The notes under the pieces are model-generated. The model was not told where the DNA came from. It saw only the letters and a program-made list of their open reading frames with translations, and did no database searches. Made by a program: the position numbers and the translations under genes. Positions 24,114-32,601 of a stretch of 64,000 bases of DNA are shown here, in pieces (within the stretch, counting starts at the first letter, position 1; each line of letters starts with the position of its first letter). This DNA comes from Mesorhizobium sp. B2-3-12 (lineage in GTDB: Bacteria > Pseudomonadota > Alphaproteobacteria > Rhizobiales > Rhizobiaceae). The stretch is from NCBI RefSeq assembly GCF_006442205.1, contig NZ_VFVR01000003.1, positions 577,740-641,739 on the forward strand. Direction: 5' to 3'.

Positions 24114-25424
24114 TCAGCGCGCCACTTCGCGGTGGCCGCTGGGCAGGCGGGTGGCGATCAGCTTGTCGATGCGGCGGCCGTCGAGGTCGACCACCTCGAA
24201 GCGCCAGCCCTGCGCGTCGACGCATTCGCCGGTCGCCGGCAGATGGTGCATGTGCGACAGCACATAGCCGGCGACGGTTTCGTAGTCGCGATTTTCCGGC
24301 AGGTCGATGCCCAGCACCTCGGCCATCTCGTCGGCCTGCATGTAGCCGGCGAGCAGCCATGAGCCGTCGTCGCGCTGGACGGCGTTTTCTTCCTCGCCGG
24401 CCTCGAGGTCCGAGCGGAAGACGCCGGTGATGGCCTCCAGAATGTCGGCCGGCGTGACGATGCCTTCGAAATGGCCGTATTCGTCATGCACCAGCGCCAT
24501 CGGCACGTCGCTTTCCTTCAGCTTCTGCAGCACGTCGAGCGCATCGGCCTGGTCGTGCACGATGGGTGCGGTGCGCACATATTTACGCGGATCGAGCGCA
24601 CGCCCGCCGAGCAGCGCGGCCAGCACGTCGCGCGTCTGGATGACGCCAATCATGGCGTCCACCCCGCCGTCGCCGGCGGGCAGGCGCGAATGCTGGGTGT
24701 CCATCAGCAGCTTGCGGATCGTGGCTTCATCGGATTGCAGGTTGATCCAGTCGACATCGGTGCGCGGCGACATCACGGCGCGCACGGCGCGGTCGCCAAG
24801 CCGCATGACGCCGGCGATCATGCGCCGCTCGTCGGATTCGATGGTGCCGTGATGCTCGGCCTCGGCGACCAGCATCTTGATTTCCTCGTCGGTGACCTTT
24901 TCCTCGCTTTCGCCGCGCTGGCCAAGCAGCCAGAGCACGGCACGGCCCGAAATGTCGAGCAGGAAGACCAGAGGGGCCGAGACGGTGGCGAGGATCGTCA
25001 TCGCCGGCGCCGCTCGTGCCGCGACGCGCTCGGGATCGCGCAACGCGATCTGCTTGGGCACCAGTTCGCCGATGATCAGCGAGAAATAGGTGATGATGGC
25101 CACGACGATGCCGACGCCGAGCGGATCGGCGATGTTTTCGCGGATGCCCGCCGAGGCCAGATATTGCGCCAGCCTCTGACCGAGCGTGGCGCCGGAGAAG
25201 GCGCCCGAGAGCACGCCGACCAGCGTGATGCCGATCTGTACGGAAGACAGGAATTTGCCGGGATTGGAGCCAAGCGCCAAAGCGCGGCCGGCACCCTTGA
25301 CATTGCGGTCGATCATCGCCTTCAGGCGAGCCGGCCGCGATGAGACGATGGCGAGTTCGGACATCGACAGAAGGCCGTTCACGCAGATGAGGACGACCAC
25401 GGTGGCGATTTCAACGTATAACAT
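24114..25424 (-). CDS. HlyC/CorC-family membrane protein with CBS domains
   Basis: A 436-residue protein. The N-terminal CNNM/DUF21 membrane domain (~1-190, four hydrophobic segments) contains S-E-L-A-I-V-S-S-R and G-A-F-S-G-A-T-L. Two CBS domains follow (~205-330; M-S-P-R-T-D-V-D-W and V-H-D-E-Y-G-H-F-E-G-I-V-T). The C-terminal CorC_HlyC domain (~345-430) ends with D-G-R-R-I-D-K-L-I-A. Members are tied to magnesium/cobalt efflux or membrane ion balance; despite the hemolysin name they are not toxins. Single gene. Confidence 0.9.
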   Translation of the reverse strand: MLYVEIATVVVLICVNGLLSMSELAIVSSRPARLKAMIDRNVKGAGRALALGSNPGKFLSSVQIGITLVGVLSGAFSGATLGQRLAQYLASAGIRENIADPLGVGIVVAIITYFSLIIGELVPKQIALRDPERVAARAAPAMTILATVSAPLVFLLDISGRAVLWLLGQRGESEEKVTDEEIKMLVAEAEHHGTIESDERRMIAGVMRLGDRAVRAVMSPRTDVDWINLQSDEATIRKLLMDTQHSRLPAGDGGVDAMIGVIQTRDVLAALLGGRALDPRKYVRTAPIVHDQADALDVLQKLKESDVPMALVHDEYGHFEGIVTPADILEAITGVFRSDLEAGEEENAVQRDDGSWLLAGYMQADEMAEVLGIDLPENRDYETVAGYVLSHMHHLPATGECVDAQGWRFEVVDLDGRRIDKLIATRLPSGHREVAR

Positions 25425-25504
25425 GAGGGCTCAATAGCATTGCCGCACGGCTTTCGAAAATAGTCGGCGGCCATTTTAAAAAGATGACAGTGGATGCGGG
25501 TCGG

Positions 25505-26419
25505 TCAGACAGCATCCCAGGGCGGCGACGAGAAATGCGCGACCAGCGCGTCGACCACGACCCGCACCTTGGGTGTCAAGGCGCGTGTCACCGGCCAGAT
25601 GGCATGGACGGAGATGTTTTCGACGAGCGTGTCGACCAGCACCATTTCCAGCGCGCCGCTCTTGAGGCTGTCGGCCACCAGCCAGGTCGGCAGGAAGGTG
25701 ATGCCGCAACCGGCAAGGACCGCGCCCAGCATCGGTTCGCCATTGTCGAGCACCAGCCTTGCCCGCGGCGTGAACTTCACGACATGGCCGTCGGATTGCC
25801 GGATGCTCCAGGGGTGGGCGACGCCGTTGCGGGTGTAGCCGATCAGGTCATGGCCGGCGAGATCCTCGATCGTTTTTGGCCTGCCGGTTCTGTCGAGATA
25901 GGCCGGGGCGGCGCATATGGCCGAGCGCTGGGTATAGAGTCGGCGCGCGGCGAGCGACAGGCTGTCGTCGAGATCGCCCATGCGGACCGCGAGGTCGATG
26001 CCTTCCTCGATGAGGTCGACGCGGCGGTCATTGAAGGAAATCTCCATGGCCAGATCGGGAAATCGCCTGGAAACGTCGAACAGCACGGGCGCCACGCAGC
26101 GGTGGCCGAAGGCCGAGGGCAGGTCGACCCGAAGCCGGCCCGAGGGCACCTGCCGGCGCGAGGCAAGCAGCGCCTGGGCGGCTTCGATCTCGGACAGCGC
26201 CCTGACGCAGGCTTCGTAATAGCACAGGCCTTCGCTTGTCGGGCCGAGGCTGCGCGTGGTGCGGTTGAGCAAGCGGATGCCAAGCCGCTGTTCCAGCTGC
26301 GCGACCGATTTGCCGACCGCCGATTTCGTTACGCGCAGCCGCTCTCCGGCGCCGGTGAAGCTTCCGGCCTCGATCGTTTGAACGAAGGCGACGATGCCTT
26401 GCAGATCGGTAGGGTCCAT
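25505..26419 (-). CDS. LysR-family transcriptional regulator
   Basis: A 304-residue regulator. The N-terminal winged helix has F-V-Q-T-I-E-A-G-S-F-T-G-A-G-E-R-L-R-V-T-K-S-A-V-G-K-S-V (residues ~11-40), and the substrate-binding domain runs ~90-295. The C-R-A-type motif R-L-L-N-R-T-T-R-S-L-G-P-T marks the subfamily that often controls adjacent oxidoreductase genes. It is divergent from a zinc-less alcohol dehydrogenase gene, with a dyad in the 115-base spacer, so that gene is the likely target. Confidence 0.92.
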   Translation of the reverse strand: MDPTDLQGIVAFVQTIEAGSFTGAGERLRVTKSAVGKSVAQLEQRLGIRLLNRTTRSLGPTSEGLCYYEACVRALSEIEAAQALLASRRQVPSGRLRVDLPSAFGHRCVAPVLFDVSRRFPDLAMEISFNDRRVDLIEEGIDLAVRMGDLDDSLSLAARRLYTQRSAICAAPAYLDRTGRPKTIEDLAGHDLIGYTRNGVAHPWSIRQSDGHVVKFTPRARLVLDNGEPMLGAVLAGCGITFLPTWLVADSLKSGALEMVLVDTLVENISVHAIWPVTRALTPKVRVVVDALVAHFSSPPWDAV

Positions 26420-26472
26420 CGGGAGTATCCTATTGTAGACTTCTAGTAGCCAATTCGTTGCCGATTATGCCG

Positions 26473-26494
26473 TATGGAAGCGCAAATTTCCATA
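26473..26494. promoter_or_regulatory. Candidate LysR-type operator
   Basis: TATGGAA (26473-26479), eight bases, TTCCATA (26488-26494): a perfect dyad. It lies in the spacer between the LysR gene and the alcohol dehydrogenase gene, 41 bases before the latter. It fits a LysR dimer site (T-N11-A is contained within it). Confidence 0.65.
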
Positions 26495-26534
26495 GTAGAC
26501 GTCCCGACAGCCACGCAATCGGGAGCCCGACGCA

Positions 26535-27557
26535 ATGAAGAGCGACATCAACAGATCCTGGCGGATGACCGGCTTCGGCCTGCCCAGGCTGGAATTGGCC
26601 GAGGGGAAGATCCCCGAGCCCGGGCCGCATGAGTTGCTGGTGCGGATCAAGGCGGTATCGCTGAACTACAAGGACAGGATGATCGTCGATGGCGTGCTGA
26701 TCCCCGACCTTGCCTTTCCGTTCGTGCCGACATCGGATGCGGTGGGCGAAGTGATGGCGGTTGGCGGCGGCGTCAGCCGCTTCAAGACCGGCCAGCGCGT
26801 GCTGGGGCAGGTGATCGCCGACTGGCCGGACGGCGACGCGCCGCCGGTGCTGCACCAGCATACGCTGGGGTCGTCACTGCCCGGCACGTTGAGCGACTAC
26901 CTGCTGCTGCACGAGGATGCCGCCGTGCCGGCGCCGCCGTCGCTCAGCGATGCGGAGGCTTCGACGTTGCCGGTCGCGGCACTGACCGCCTGGTTCGCCA
27001 TGGCCGAGGCGACAAGACCTGTGCCCGGCCAGACCATTCTTCTCCAGGGCACGGGCGGGGTCTCCCTGTTTGCGCTGCAATTCGCCCATGCTTTCGGCTT
27101 GCGCCCCATCGTCACGTCGAGCAGCGACGCCAAGCTCGAGCGGGCGAAGGCGCTCGGCGCCTGGCAGGTGATCAACTATCGCACCAACCCCGCATGGGAC
27201 GAGGCGGCGCGTGCGTTGACGGGCGGCGCCGGCGTCAACCATATCCTCGAAATGGTCGGCGGCGACAATGCGCGGCGCTCGCTCGATGCGCTGGCCGCCG
27301 ACGGGAGGCTGTCGGTCATCGGCCTGTTGGGCAGCATGGAGCTCAGCTTTCCGATCGTTCCCTTCCTGCGCAACCGCATTGTCGTGCAGGGCATTTCGAT
27401 CGGCCACCGCCGTGCCTTCGAGCGGATGAACCAGGCGATCGAGGCGCTGGCGATCAAGCCGGTCGTCGACAAGGTGTTTGGGTTCGACGAGGTGCCGAGA
27501 GCCTTCGAGCATCTCGAGAAGGGGCCGTTCGGCAAGATCGTCATCGCCACGGCCTGA
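26535..27557 (+). CDS. NAD(P)-dependent alcohol dehydrogenase-like (MDR superfamily)
   Basis: A 340-residue medium-chain dehydrogenase/reductase. The GroES-like domain (~30-130) has L-N-Y-K-D-R and A-V-G-E-V. The Rossmann domain has L-Q-G-T-G-G-V-S-L-F-A-L-Q-F-A (residues ~173-187) and S-S-S-D-A-K-L-E-R-A-K-A-L-G. The catalytic-zinc cysteine and the structural-zinc four-cysteine lobe are absent, so it is probably a zinc-independent quinone oxidoreductase or enal reductase. It is divergent from a LysR gene that probably controls it. Convergent with the next gene by nine bases. Confidence 0.88.
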   Translation: MKSDINRSWRMTGFGLPRLELAEGKIPEPGPHELLVRIKAVSLNYKDRMIVDGVLIPDLAFPFVPTSDAVGEVMAVGGGVSRFKTGQRVLGQVIADWPDGDAPPVLHQHTLGSSLPGTLSDYLLLHEDAAVPAPPSLSDAEASTLPVAALTAWFAMAEATRPVPGQTILLQGTGGVSLFALQFAHAFGLRPIVTSSSDAKLERAKALGAWQVINYRTNPAWDEAARALTGGAGVNHILEMVGGDNARRSLDALAADGRLSVIGLLGSMELSFPIVPFLRNRIVVQGISIGHRRAFERMNQAIEALAIKPVVDKVFGFDEVPRAFEHLEKGPFGKIVIATA

Positions 27558-27565
27558 TCTCCCGG

Positions 27566-28273
27566 TCACGGCAACTGCTTCAGCACGCCGACGATGGCCT
27601 TGCCATCGGTGAAATAAGGGTCGCCGCCGCCATTGCGGCCGGTTGTGGTGGCGCCGATGCCCGCCATCTCGCTGGTCGAGAGCAGCAGCCCGGCGGCATT
27701 GAGATCGCCGATCAAAAAGTTGCGTTCGGCGTCGAGATCGGGGCCGATATGATGGGTGATGGCGCCGGTGTCGTGGCTCAAGCCGACGCCGCGATCGAAG
27801 CTGGCGGCCCCCAGCCAGAGCGACCTGCCGTCGTCGCCGACCGTATCGGTCTGCCAGAAACGGACGTGGTGGCGCCGGTCGGCACTGTCGCCGACCGGCT
27901 TCTCGAAGGCGAGTTCCTGGGCGCGGCCTTCGAACAGCAGGCGGCTCATCGGGGCATCGGGATAGGGGCGGGAAAACAGGACGCTTTCGCCGATATCGAT
28001 GGCGGTTCTCAAGGTGACGGCGTCGGCGGTGTCCCAGCCGGCGACGGCGAAAGCATGGACCAGTTCCTTCTCGGTGCCGACCAGGCCGACATTGATCGGG
28101 TCGCCCGGAATGCCCTGCGGCGTGTGCGTCACCATCTCGAAACGCCGGTCGCGAAAGCCGCGATCACGGAATATCCAGAATTCCGGCGCCGCGACATAGG
28201 CGAGCGCCAGCCAGGCACCCAGCAGGGCCGCTATCCAGATCGCAATGCGTCGCTGGAGGCTTCGTCGACTCAT
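27566..28273 (-). CDS. Membrane-anchored LssY C-terminal-like protein
   Basis: A 235-residue protein with one N-terminal helix (residues ~10-30). The rest resembles the LssY C-terminal domain: G-D-P-I-N-V-G-L-V-G-T-E-K-E-L-V-H-A-F, A-G-W-D-T-A-D, P-M-S-R-L-L-F-E-G-R-A-Q-E-L-A-F-E-K, then R-R-H-H-V-R-F-W and L-G-A-A-S-F-D. The domain occurs in type I secretion loci and in PAP2 phosphatase fusions; its activity is unknown. Here it stands alone, anchored in the inner membrane and probably facing the periplasm. Confidence 0.65.
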   Translation of the reverse strand: MSRRSLQRRIAIWIAALLGAWLALAYVAAPEFWIFRDRGFRDRRFEMVTHTPQGIPGDPINVGLVGTEKELVHAFAVAGWDTADAVTLRTAIDIGESVLFSRPYPDAPMSRLLFEGRAQELAFEKPVGDSADRRHHVRFWQTDTVGDDGRSLWLGAASFDRGVGLSHDTGAITHHIGPDLDAERNFLIGDLNAAGLLLSTSEMAGIGATTTGRNGGGDPYFTDGKAIVGVLKQLP

Positions 28274-28382
28274 GAAGGAGGCCCGATCTGTGCGGTATCT
28301 GTTGCTGACCGTTCTTGGAAATCAATGGCCAGGGACGGGCAGGCGGTCTATCGTCGGCCATCATTTTTTCGTGGGGGCGGAA

Positions 28383-29093
28383 ATGAAGTCGAAGCCGACG
28401 GGCCGGAGAGCGATGGCGTTGACCGCCGATCTCGTCGCCAGAGTTGAGCGCGTCGAACCGGATCCCGGGCCCGAGCCTGGAACGGCCGAACACACCGACG
28501 CGGAGTTCGATGAGTTGGTCGCTCGACTGCTTGCCGAATATCGGCCCGAAACGCTGTGGGTCTTCGCCTATGGTTCGTTGATCTGGAATCCCGAATTCGT
28601 TCCTGTCGAGCAGCGCCCGGCGACGGCGCCCGGATGGCACCGCTCGTTCTGCCTGAAGTTGACCCGCTGGCGTGGAACGCGCCAGTTGCCGGCCCTGATG
28701 CTGGCGCTCGATCGCGGCGGCAGCTGCAATGGGATCGTCTACCGGCTGCCTGACGAAGATCATTTCGGGCAAATCGGCCAGCTGATGCGCCGCGAGATCG
28801 ATGCCAACCCGCCAACCAACGTGCCCTGCTGGATCAAGGTCAGGACCAGGGAAGGGCCGCTGCGCGCCCTGGCTTTCGTTGCCGCGCCGGATGGCAAGGC
28901 CTATGCCGGACGGCTGCCGTTGGAGCAGGTTGCCGATACGCTGGCGCGAGCCGCCGGACACTGGGGTTCGTCGGCGCAGTATCTATTCCGGACCGTCAGC
29001 AAGCTGGAGGAAAGCGGTATTCGCGATAAGAATCTCTGGCGCATCCAGGATCTCGTGGCCCGGCGAATTGTCGCGTCCACCGGCGACGCCTGA
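28383..29093 (+). CDS. Gamma-glutamylcyclotransferase (ChaC-like)
   Basis: A 236-residue protein. The ChaC signature is V-F-A-Y-G-S-L-I-W-N-P (residues ~60-70), followed by R-S-F-C-L-K-L-T-R-W-R-G-T. The catalytic Glu region and G-I-V-Y-R-L-P follow (C-N-G-I-V-Y-R-L). ChaC enzymes split glutathione into 5-oxoproline and Cys-Gly in the cytoplasm. The ATG at 28383 follows a GGGGGCGG run; an ATG at 28414 is possible. It is divergent from the LssY-like gene and convergent with an extensin-like gene by seven bases. Confidence 0.88.
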   Translation: MKSKPTGRRAMALTADLVARVERVEPDPGPEPGTAEHTDAEFDELVARLLAEYRPETLWVFAYGSLIWNPEFVPVEQRPATAPGWHRSFCLKLTRWRGTRQLPALMLALDRGGSCNGIVYRLPDEDHFGQIGQLMRREIDANPPTNVPCWIKVRTREGPLRALAFVAAPDGKAYAGRLPLEQVADTLARAAGHWGSSAQYLFRTVSKLEESGIRDKNLWRIQDLVARRIVASTGDA

Positions 29094-29100
29094 TCTTTTC

Positions 29101-29907
29101 CTACCGGCAGGCGCGGTAGCCGCTCTTGCGGTTCTTGATGTCGAAATGGAAATGGTTGCGGTGGTCGTAATTGTAGCCGGGGCCGAGCACGGTGGTGAAA
29201 TACTGGCAGCCGTCGGCGCGCACATTGTTGAGGAAGCCGCGGGTGCGGAAGGCGAACAGGCCGGGCTTGCGCACGTCGATGTCGTCGCCATTGTTGAGCT
29301 CGATGCTCATGACGTCGAGCGCGTTGCCCTTGCCGTGCTCGGACAGCACGCCTTCGCCGGCAATGTTGCGGCAGGAATAGCTGGAGCCCTGGTGAATGGT
29401 CTTGACGCCGGAAAAGTAGCGCCAGCGGGCGGAGGGAACGAGTTCGTTCTTCGTCCAGGCGGCGAAGGTGGCGGCCATGTCGCAGGTCAGCGTCGCGGCG
29501 GGCTTCATCTGGACGCTGCCGATGGCCGAGACCTTGACCGGATAATCGATGCCGCACTGGCCTTCGTGGATCGGCGCGAGGTCGGTGTAGGCGACATCGA
29601 GGCGCTTCAGCTGCTGGCGGCAATCGGTCTCGCTGGCCGGGATCTGCTCCACCGGCGACATCGGTTCATCCATGCGTGGATAGGCGGCCTGCGTCATATA
29701 GGGATTGGACGGGACAAGCCTCTGCATGCCCTGATATTGCGGTACGGCCGCGGTCTGCGCGCCGACATCGACGGCCGGCTGCAGCGACAGCACGCTGCCG
29801 GTGTTGCAGGCCGAAACCGTGGCCAGTGCCAAGCCTGTCGTCAGCAGCGCCGTAGATCTCAGTTGGCGCGCGATGGGGAGAAACACGGCGCGAAATTTGC
29901 CGGCCAT
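29101..29907 (-). CDS. Extensin-like C-terminal domain protein 1 (lipoprotein-like)
   Basis: A 268-residue protein. The N-terminus has a hydrophobic helix ending in T-V-S-A-C, a lipobox-like site. The extensin-like domain (~95-265) has D-C-R-Q-Q-L-K-R-L-D-V, C-G-I-D-Y-P-V, L-S-E-H-G-K-G-N-A-L-D-V and a terminal D-H-R-N-H-F-H-F-D. The conserved H-x-x-G-x-A-x-D and H-F-H residues resemble D-Ala-D-Ala carboxypeptidase metal sites (VanY/MepA fold), so a cell-wall peptidase role is plausible. It is followed by a second member of the family, a likely duplication. Confidence 0.85.
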   Translation of the reverse strand: MAGKFRAVFLPIARQLRSTALLTTGLALATVSACNTGSVLSLQPAVDVGAQTAAVPQYQGMQRLVPSNPYMTQAAYPRMDEPMSPVEQIPASETDCRQQLKRLDVAYTDLAPIHEGQCGIDYPVKVSAIGSVQMKPAATLTCDMAATFAAWTKNELVPSARWRYFSGVKTIHQGSSYSCRNIAGEGVLSEHGKGNALDVMSIELNNGDDIDVRKPGLFAFRTRGFLNNVRADGCQYFTTVLGPGYNYDHRNHFHFDIKNRKSGYRACR

Positions 29908-30012
29908 TGGCGGAATCCTACTTCTGGATATCCGGCATTTTAACGATCAAGGGTAAAGGAAAACTCAGCGCCCGCGTTCACGCCTGCGGCTGAAATGCGG
30001 CGGAGGTTCCGT

Positions 30013-31161
30013 TCACTGGCAAAACGTGCCGCCGTGGCGGCGTGGCTCAAGATCAAAATGGAAATGCAGCGCGTGGTCGGCGTCGGCGCCGGGGCCGAGC
30101 ACGGTCTTGAACGGCCCACAGGCCGCCTTGCGCACGGCGTCGAGGAATTTGCCGTCCTTTTCCGGCGGCGCCGGGCCGACCTCGATCGTCTTGCCGTCGG
30201 ACAGCGTAAAGCTGGCAATGTCGAGCGCGTTGCCGAACGCATGTTCCGACAGTTTGCGCGTGCCATGGCGGGGACGGCACACGAAGGCCGATGCCTGGCT
30301 GATCGATTTCAGGTCGGCGCCGAATTCGGCCTTCGCCGCCGGCTGGATGACGTCGGCGGCAAAACGCGCCGCTGCCTCCGCCATCGGGCAGTTGAGTTCG
30401 GTGCCGGGAGCAATCGCGATCGACTTGCCAAGTGTCTTCAGCATGATGGGGTAGGGGATCGAGCAGCCGATTTCGGGATTGCTCTCGGCCTTGTGCTCCT
30501 CGAATTCGACGCCGAGCGTCTTCAGGCGCTCGCGGCAGGCGACTTCCTCAGCCGGCATCTTGTCGGCGGGGAGATCGGCCGAGCGCGGATCGGGCAGCAT
30601 CTTCTCCTCATCGCCCGCCTCCGCCGGTTTTGGCGTTGGCTGGGGGGCGACGGTCGGCGGCTGAGGCTCGGGCGTCGTGGTTTCGGGCTTTGGCGTCGGT
30701 GTTGGCACCACGGCTGGCGGCTCCGGCTCGCTTTCCGTTTCGGCTGGTGGTTCGGGCGGTGTTGGGCTTTTCTGATGGGACTCTTCGTCCTTCAGCAGAT
30801 CGGATGTTCCGCCGCTCTTTGGACCTTCGGTGTTCCGGTCCTGCGTCTTTGGAGCGTCTACCTTTGGAGCGTCCGCCGGACGTGGCTCGGGCACCGGAAC
30901 ATCGGCGGACGGCTGGGCATCCGGCGTTTTTTGCGGTGCCGAATTTGGCGCGATATGCTGCCTGACCCGCGCTCTCGACTGTCGCTTGCTTCTTGGCCGC
31001 AGCGGCTGGTCGGCCCGCTGCGTCAGCGGCTGATCCACGCGCGGGCTTAGCGGCCCGTGGTGTCTGTGACGATGCCTGGCGTCGGCCGGAGTCACCAGCA
31101 GGACCACGGCCGCCAAAAGCAGCGCCAGAGTGCAAAATCGGGAAAAGCTCAGCGTTGCCAT
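30013..31161 (-). CDS. Extensin-like C-terminal domain protein 2 with proline-rich linker
   Basis: A 382-residue exported protein. Signal peptide (~1-28), then a Pro/Thr/Glu-rich linker (~40-200) with P-T-P-K-P-E / P-T-P-K-P-A repeats that could span the periplasm or peptidoglycan. The extensin-like domain (~205-382) has C-R-E-R-L-K-T-L-G-V-E-F, C-S-I-P-Y-P-I, L-S-E-H-A-F-G-N-A-L-D-I and H-A-L-H-F-H-F-D. It keeps the same His/Asp set as its neighbour. The ATG at 31161 is chosen over an upstream TTG. The two paralogues share about the same order of cysteines. Confidence 0.85.
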   Translation of the reverse strand: MATLSFSRFCTLALLLAAVVLLVTPADARHRHRHHGPLSPRVDQPLTQRADQPLRPRSKRQSRARVRQHIAPNSAPQKTPDAQPSADVPVPEPRPADAPKVDAPKTQDRNTEGPKSGGTSDLLKDEESHQKSPTPPEPPAETESEPEPPAVVPTPTPKPETTTPEPQPPTVAPQPTPKPAEAGDEEKMLPDPRSADLPADKMPAEEVACRERLKTLGVEFEEHKAESNPEIGCSIPYPIMLKTLGKSIAIAPGTELNCPMAEAAARFAADVIQPAAKAEFGADLKSISQASAFVCRPRHGTRKLSEHAFGNALDIASFTLSDGKTIEVGPAPPEKDGKFLDAVRKAACGPFKTVLGPGADADHALHFHFDLEPRRHGGTFCQ

Positions 31162-31227
31162 CGCCTGCAAACGGCGTCGGCATGCCTAGGTTGCCCTGCG
31201 AACGGATCACAATCGGTTACCGGGACG

Positions 31228-31653
31228 TTACGCACCGATCGCTTCGAGCCCTTCCTCCAGCAAGTCGGCGAGCAGCGGCATGCCGAGCAAATATTTCGCC
31301 GTGCGCTTGTTGGCGCGCTCTCGCGCCGCCGCCACCGCTTCGGACCATTCCGCGGCGTCATAGTCGCCGCGGCCGATCCAGGCCAGCGCGATGAGCTCGG
31401 CGGCTTCATCGACGTTGAGGTCGTTGATCAGCTCGCGCAGCTCTTCCTCGGTGAGGTTTTCCGAGCTTTCCTCGGCAAGGCCGTCATGGTGGTGGTTGTC
31501 ATGCGTGTCGCCGTCGAACTCGATCTCGTGTTCGGCGCCGTCGGCGTAGTCCTCGTTGACGGCCGCGCTCAGCGCCTTGGCCTTGAGAATGAACAGCCGC
31601 ACGGTGTCGGGTCCGATCGTGAGATCCCAGTCCTTTTCAAGCCGTCGCTGCAC
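31228..31653 (-). CDS. DUF3775 family protein
   Basis: A 141-residue acidic cytoplasmic protein. It begins L-T-I-G-P-D-T-V-R-L-F-I-L-K-A-K-A-L and has a His/Asp-rich insert (D-T-H-D-N-H-H-H-D) near residue 50. It then has E-E-E-L-R-E-L-I-N-D-L-N-V-D-E-A-A-E-L-I-A-L-A-W-I-G-R-G-D-Y, the DUF3775 core. The family is common in Alphaproteobacteria and of unknown function. The His/Asp stretch may bind metal, which is an inference. It lies upstream of the extensin pair on the same strand. Confidence 0.8.
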   Translation of the reverse strand: MQRRLEKDWDLTIGPDTVRLFILKAKALSAAVNEDYADGAEHEIEFDGDTHDNHHHDGLAEESSENLTEEELRELINDLNVDEAAELIALAWIGRGDYDAAEWSEAVAAARERANKRTAKYLLGMPLLADLLEEGLEAIGA

Positions 31654-31796
31654 GGGCCGTCTCCGTCAGTCGTTTGCCGGATGATAGCGGATTTGCGGCA
31701 TCCGTCACCTCATGTTCTCCAGGCCTGATTTTTCCGGGATGAAACGCGGGCCACTCGGCGTTAATGTTGCATTGTCACACCCTCCAGGAGGCTTCG

Positions 31797-32336
31797 ATGC
31801 ATAAAAGAGTGCTGATCCAGGCGGCGAGCGCGCTTATCGCTCTGCAGTTTCTTGCCGTTCCGACCTTCGCCGCCGGTAGTAGCGGCGGCGGTAGCGACCA
31901 GACTGTCACCCAATGCAAGAAGGGGGAGGTCTGGGACAAGAAGAAGCAGAAATGCGTACCGCCCAAGGAAGGCATGCTGGATGACGACAGCATCTATGAC
32001 GCGGGCCATGCGCTGGCGATGGCCGGCCGCTATGACGAGGCGATCTCGGTTCTCGTCCTTGCCGCCAACAAGCAGGATCCGCGCATCCTCAACTATCTCG
32101 GCTATTCGCACCGCCATTCCGGCCGCGTGACCGTCGGCCTCGGCTATTACGAGGAGGCGCTGCGCATCGACCCGAATTACACGCTGGTGCGCGAATATCT
32201 CGGCGAGGCGCATCTGCAGATCGGCGACCTGGCCGGCGCCCAGCAGCAGCTGGCGGAGATCGAAAAGCGCACCGGCAAGGGTTCGCGCGAATACGGCATG
32301 CTGGCCGAGCAGATCGAACATTTCATGAGGAGCTGA
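31797..32336 (+). CDS. Secreted tetratricopeptide-repeat protein
   Basis: A 179-residue exported protein. Signal peptide (cleaved near F-A-A-G, residue 25), then a Gly/Ser linker and a small Cys loop (C-K-K-G-E-V-W-D-K-K-K-Q-K-C). Residues ~60-165 hold about three TPR units (A-G-R-Y-D-E-A-I-S-V-L, V-G-L-G-Y-Y-E-E-A-L-R-I-D-P-N-Y, G-D-L-A-G-A-Q-Q-Q-L). It is probably a periplasmic scaffold. CCAGGAGG precedes the ATG at 31797. A perfect intrinsic terminator follows. Confidence 0.85.
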   Translation: MHKRVLIQAASALIALQFLAVPTFAAGSSGGGSDQTVTQCKKGEVWDKKKQKCVPPKEGMLDDDSIYDAGHALAMAGRYDEAISVLVLAANKQDPRILNYLGYSHRHSGRVTVGLGYYEEALRIDPNYTLVREYLGEAHLQIGDLAGAQQQLAEIEKRTGKGSREYGMLAEQIEHFMRS

Positions 32337-32360
32337 TCGGGCCTCGATGGTTTCTCGAAG

Positions 32361-32391
32361 CGGCCGCGAGCGATCGCGGCCGTTTTTGTTT
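32361..32391 (+). terminator. Intrinsic terminator after the TPR gene
   Basis: CGGCCGCGA (32361-32369), loop GCGA, TCGCGGCCG (32374-32382), then TTTTTGTTT. The nine-bp perfect GC-rich stem and T run lie 25 bases after the stop. Confidence 0.92.
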
Positions 32392-32475
32392 GCCATGGCG
32401 GCCGCATCCGCCCATCAAAACAGCGGAAGTTTTTTGCAAAACTGATTTTTGAGCGTGAAAAGCCCGCAAAGATTG

Positions 32476-32481
32476 CTATAT
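32476..32481 (+). promoter_or_regulatory. Possible -10 element of greA
   Basis: CTATAT matches the alphaproteobacterial -10 consensus and would start an RNA near 32489. No good CTTGAC-like -35 lies 16-18 bases upstream, so the call is weak. Confidence 0.35.
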
Positions 32482-32499
32482 CTTAGCAAATTGCGGTGA

Positions 32500-32541
32500 A
32501 ACGGTTCCGTTAGCCCGAGGCTGCCGGACCGTTTTCTTTTT
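32500..32541 (+). terminator. Terminator-like hairpin in the greA leader (candidate attenuator)
   Basis: AACGGT-T-CCG (32500-32509) pairs with CGG-ACCGTT (32525-32533) with one bulged T, followed by TTTTCTTTTT. It sits 60 bases before the greA start codon, after the putative promoter. It would release a ~50-nt leader RNA, like the GraL leader transcripts of enterobacterial greA. Confidence 0.65.
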
Positions 32542-32601
32542 GTACCCAACGACAAGGCTTCCCCCGAAACGCGGGGGCGGTGGCAGGAAAGGTCAGGCAT
32601 T

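Noticed and set aside
24114..25424. A hemolysin toxin
   Set aside because: The protein has CNNM, CBS and CorC domains, so the hemolysin label of the family is historical.
26535..27557. A zinc-dependent alcohol dehydrogenase
   Set aside because: The catalytic-zinc Cys/His set and four-cysteine lobe are absent.
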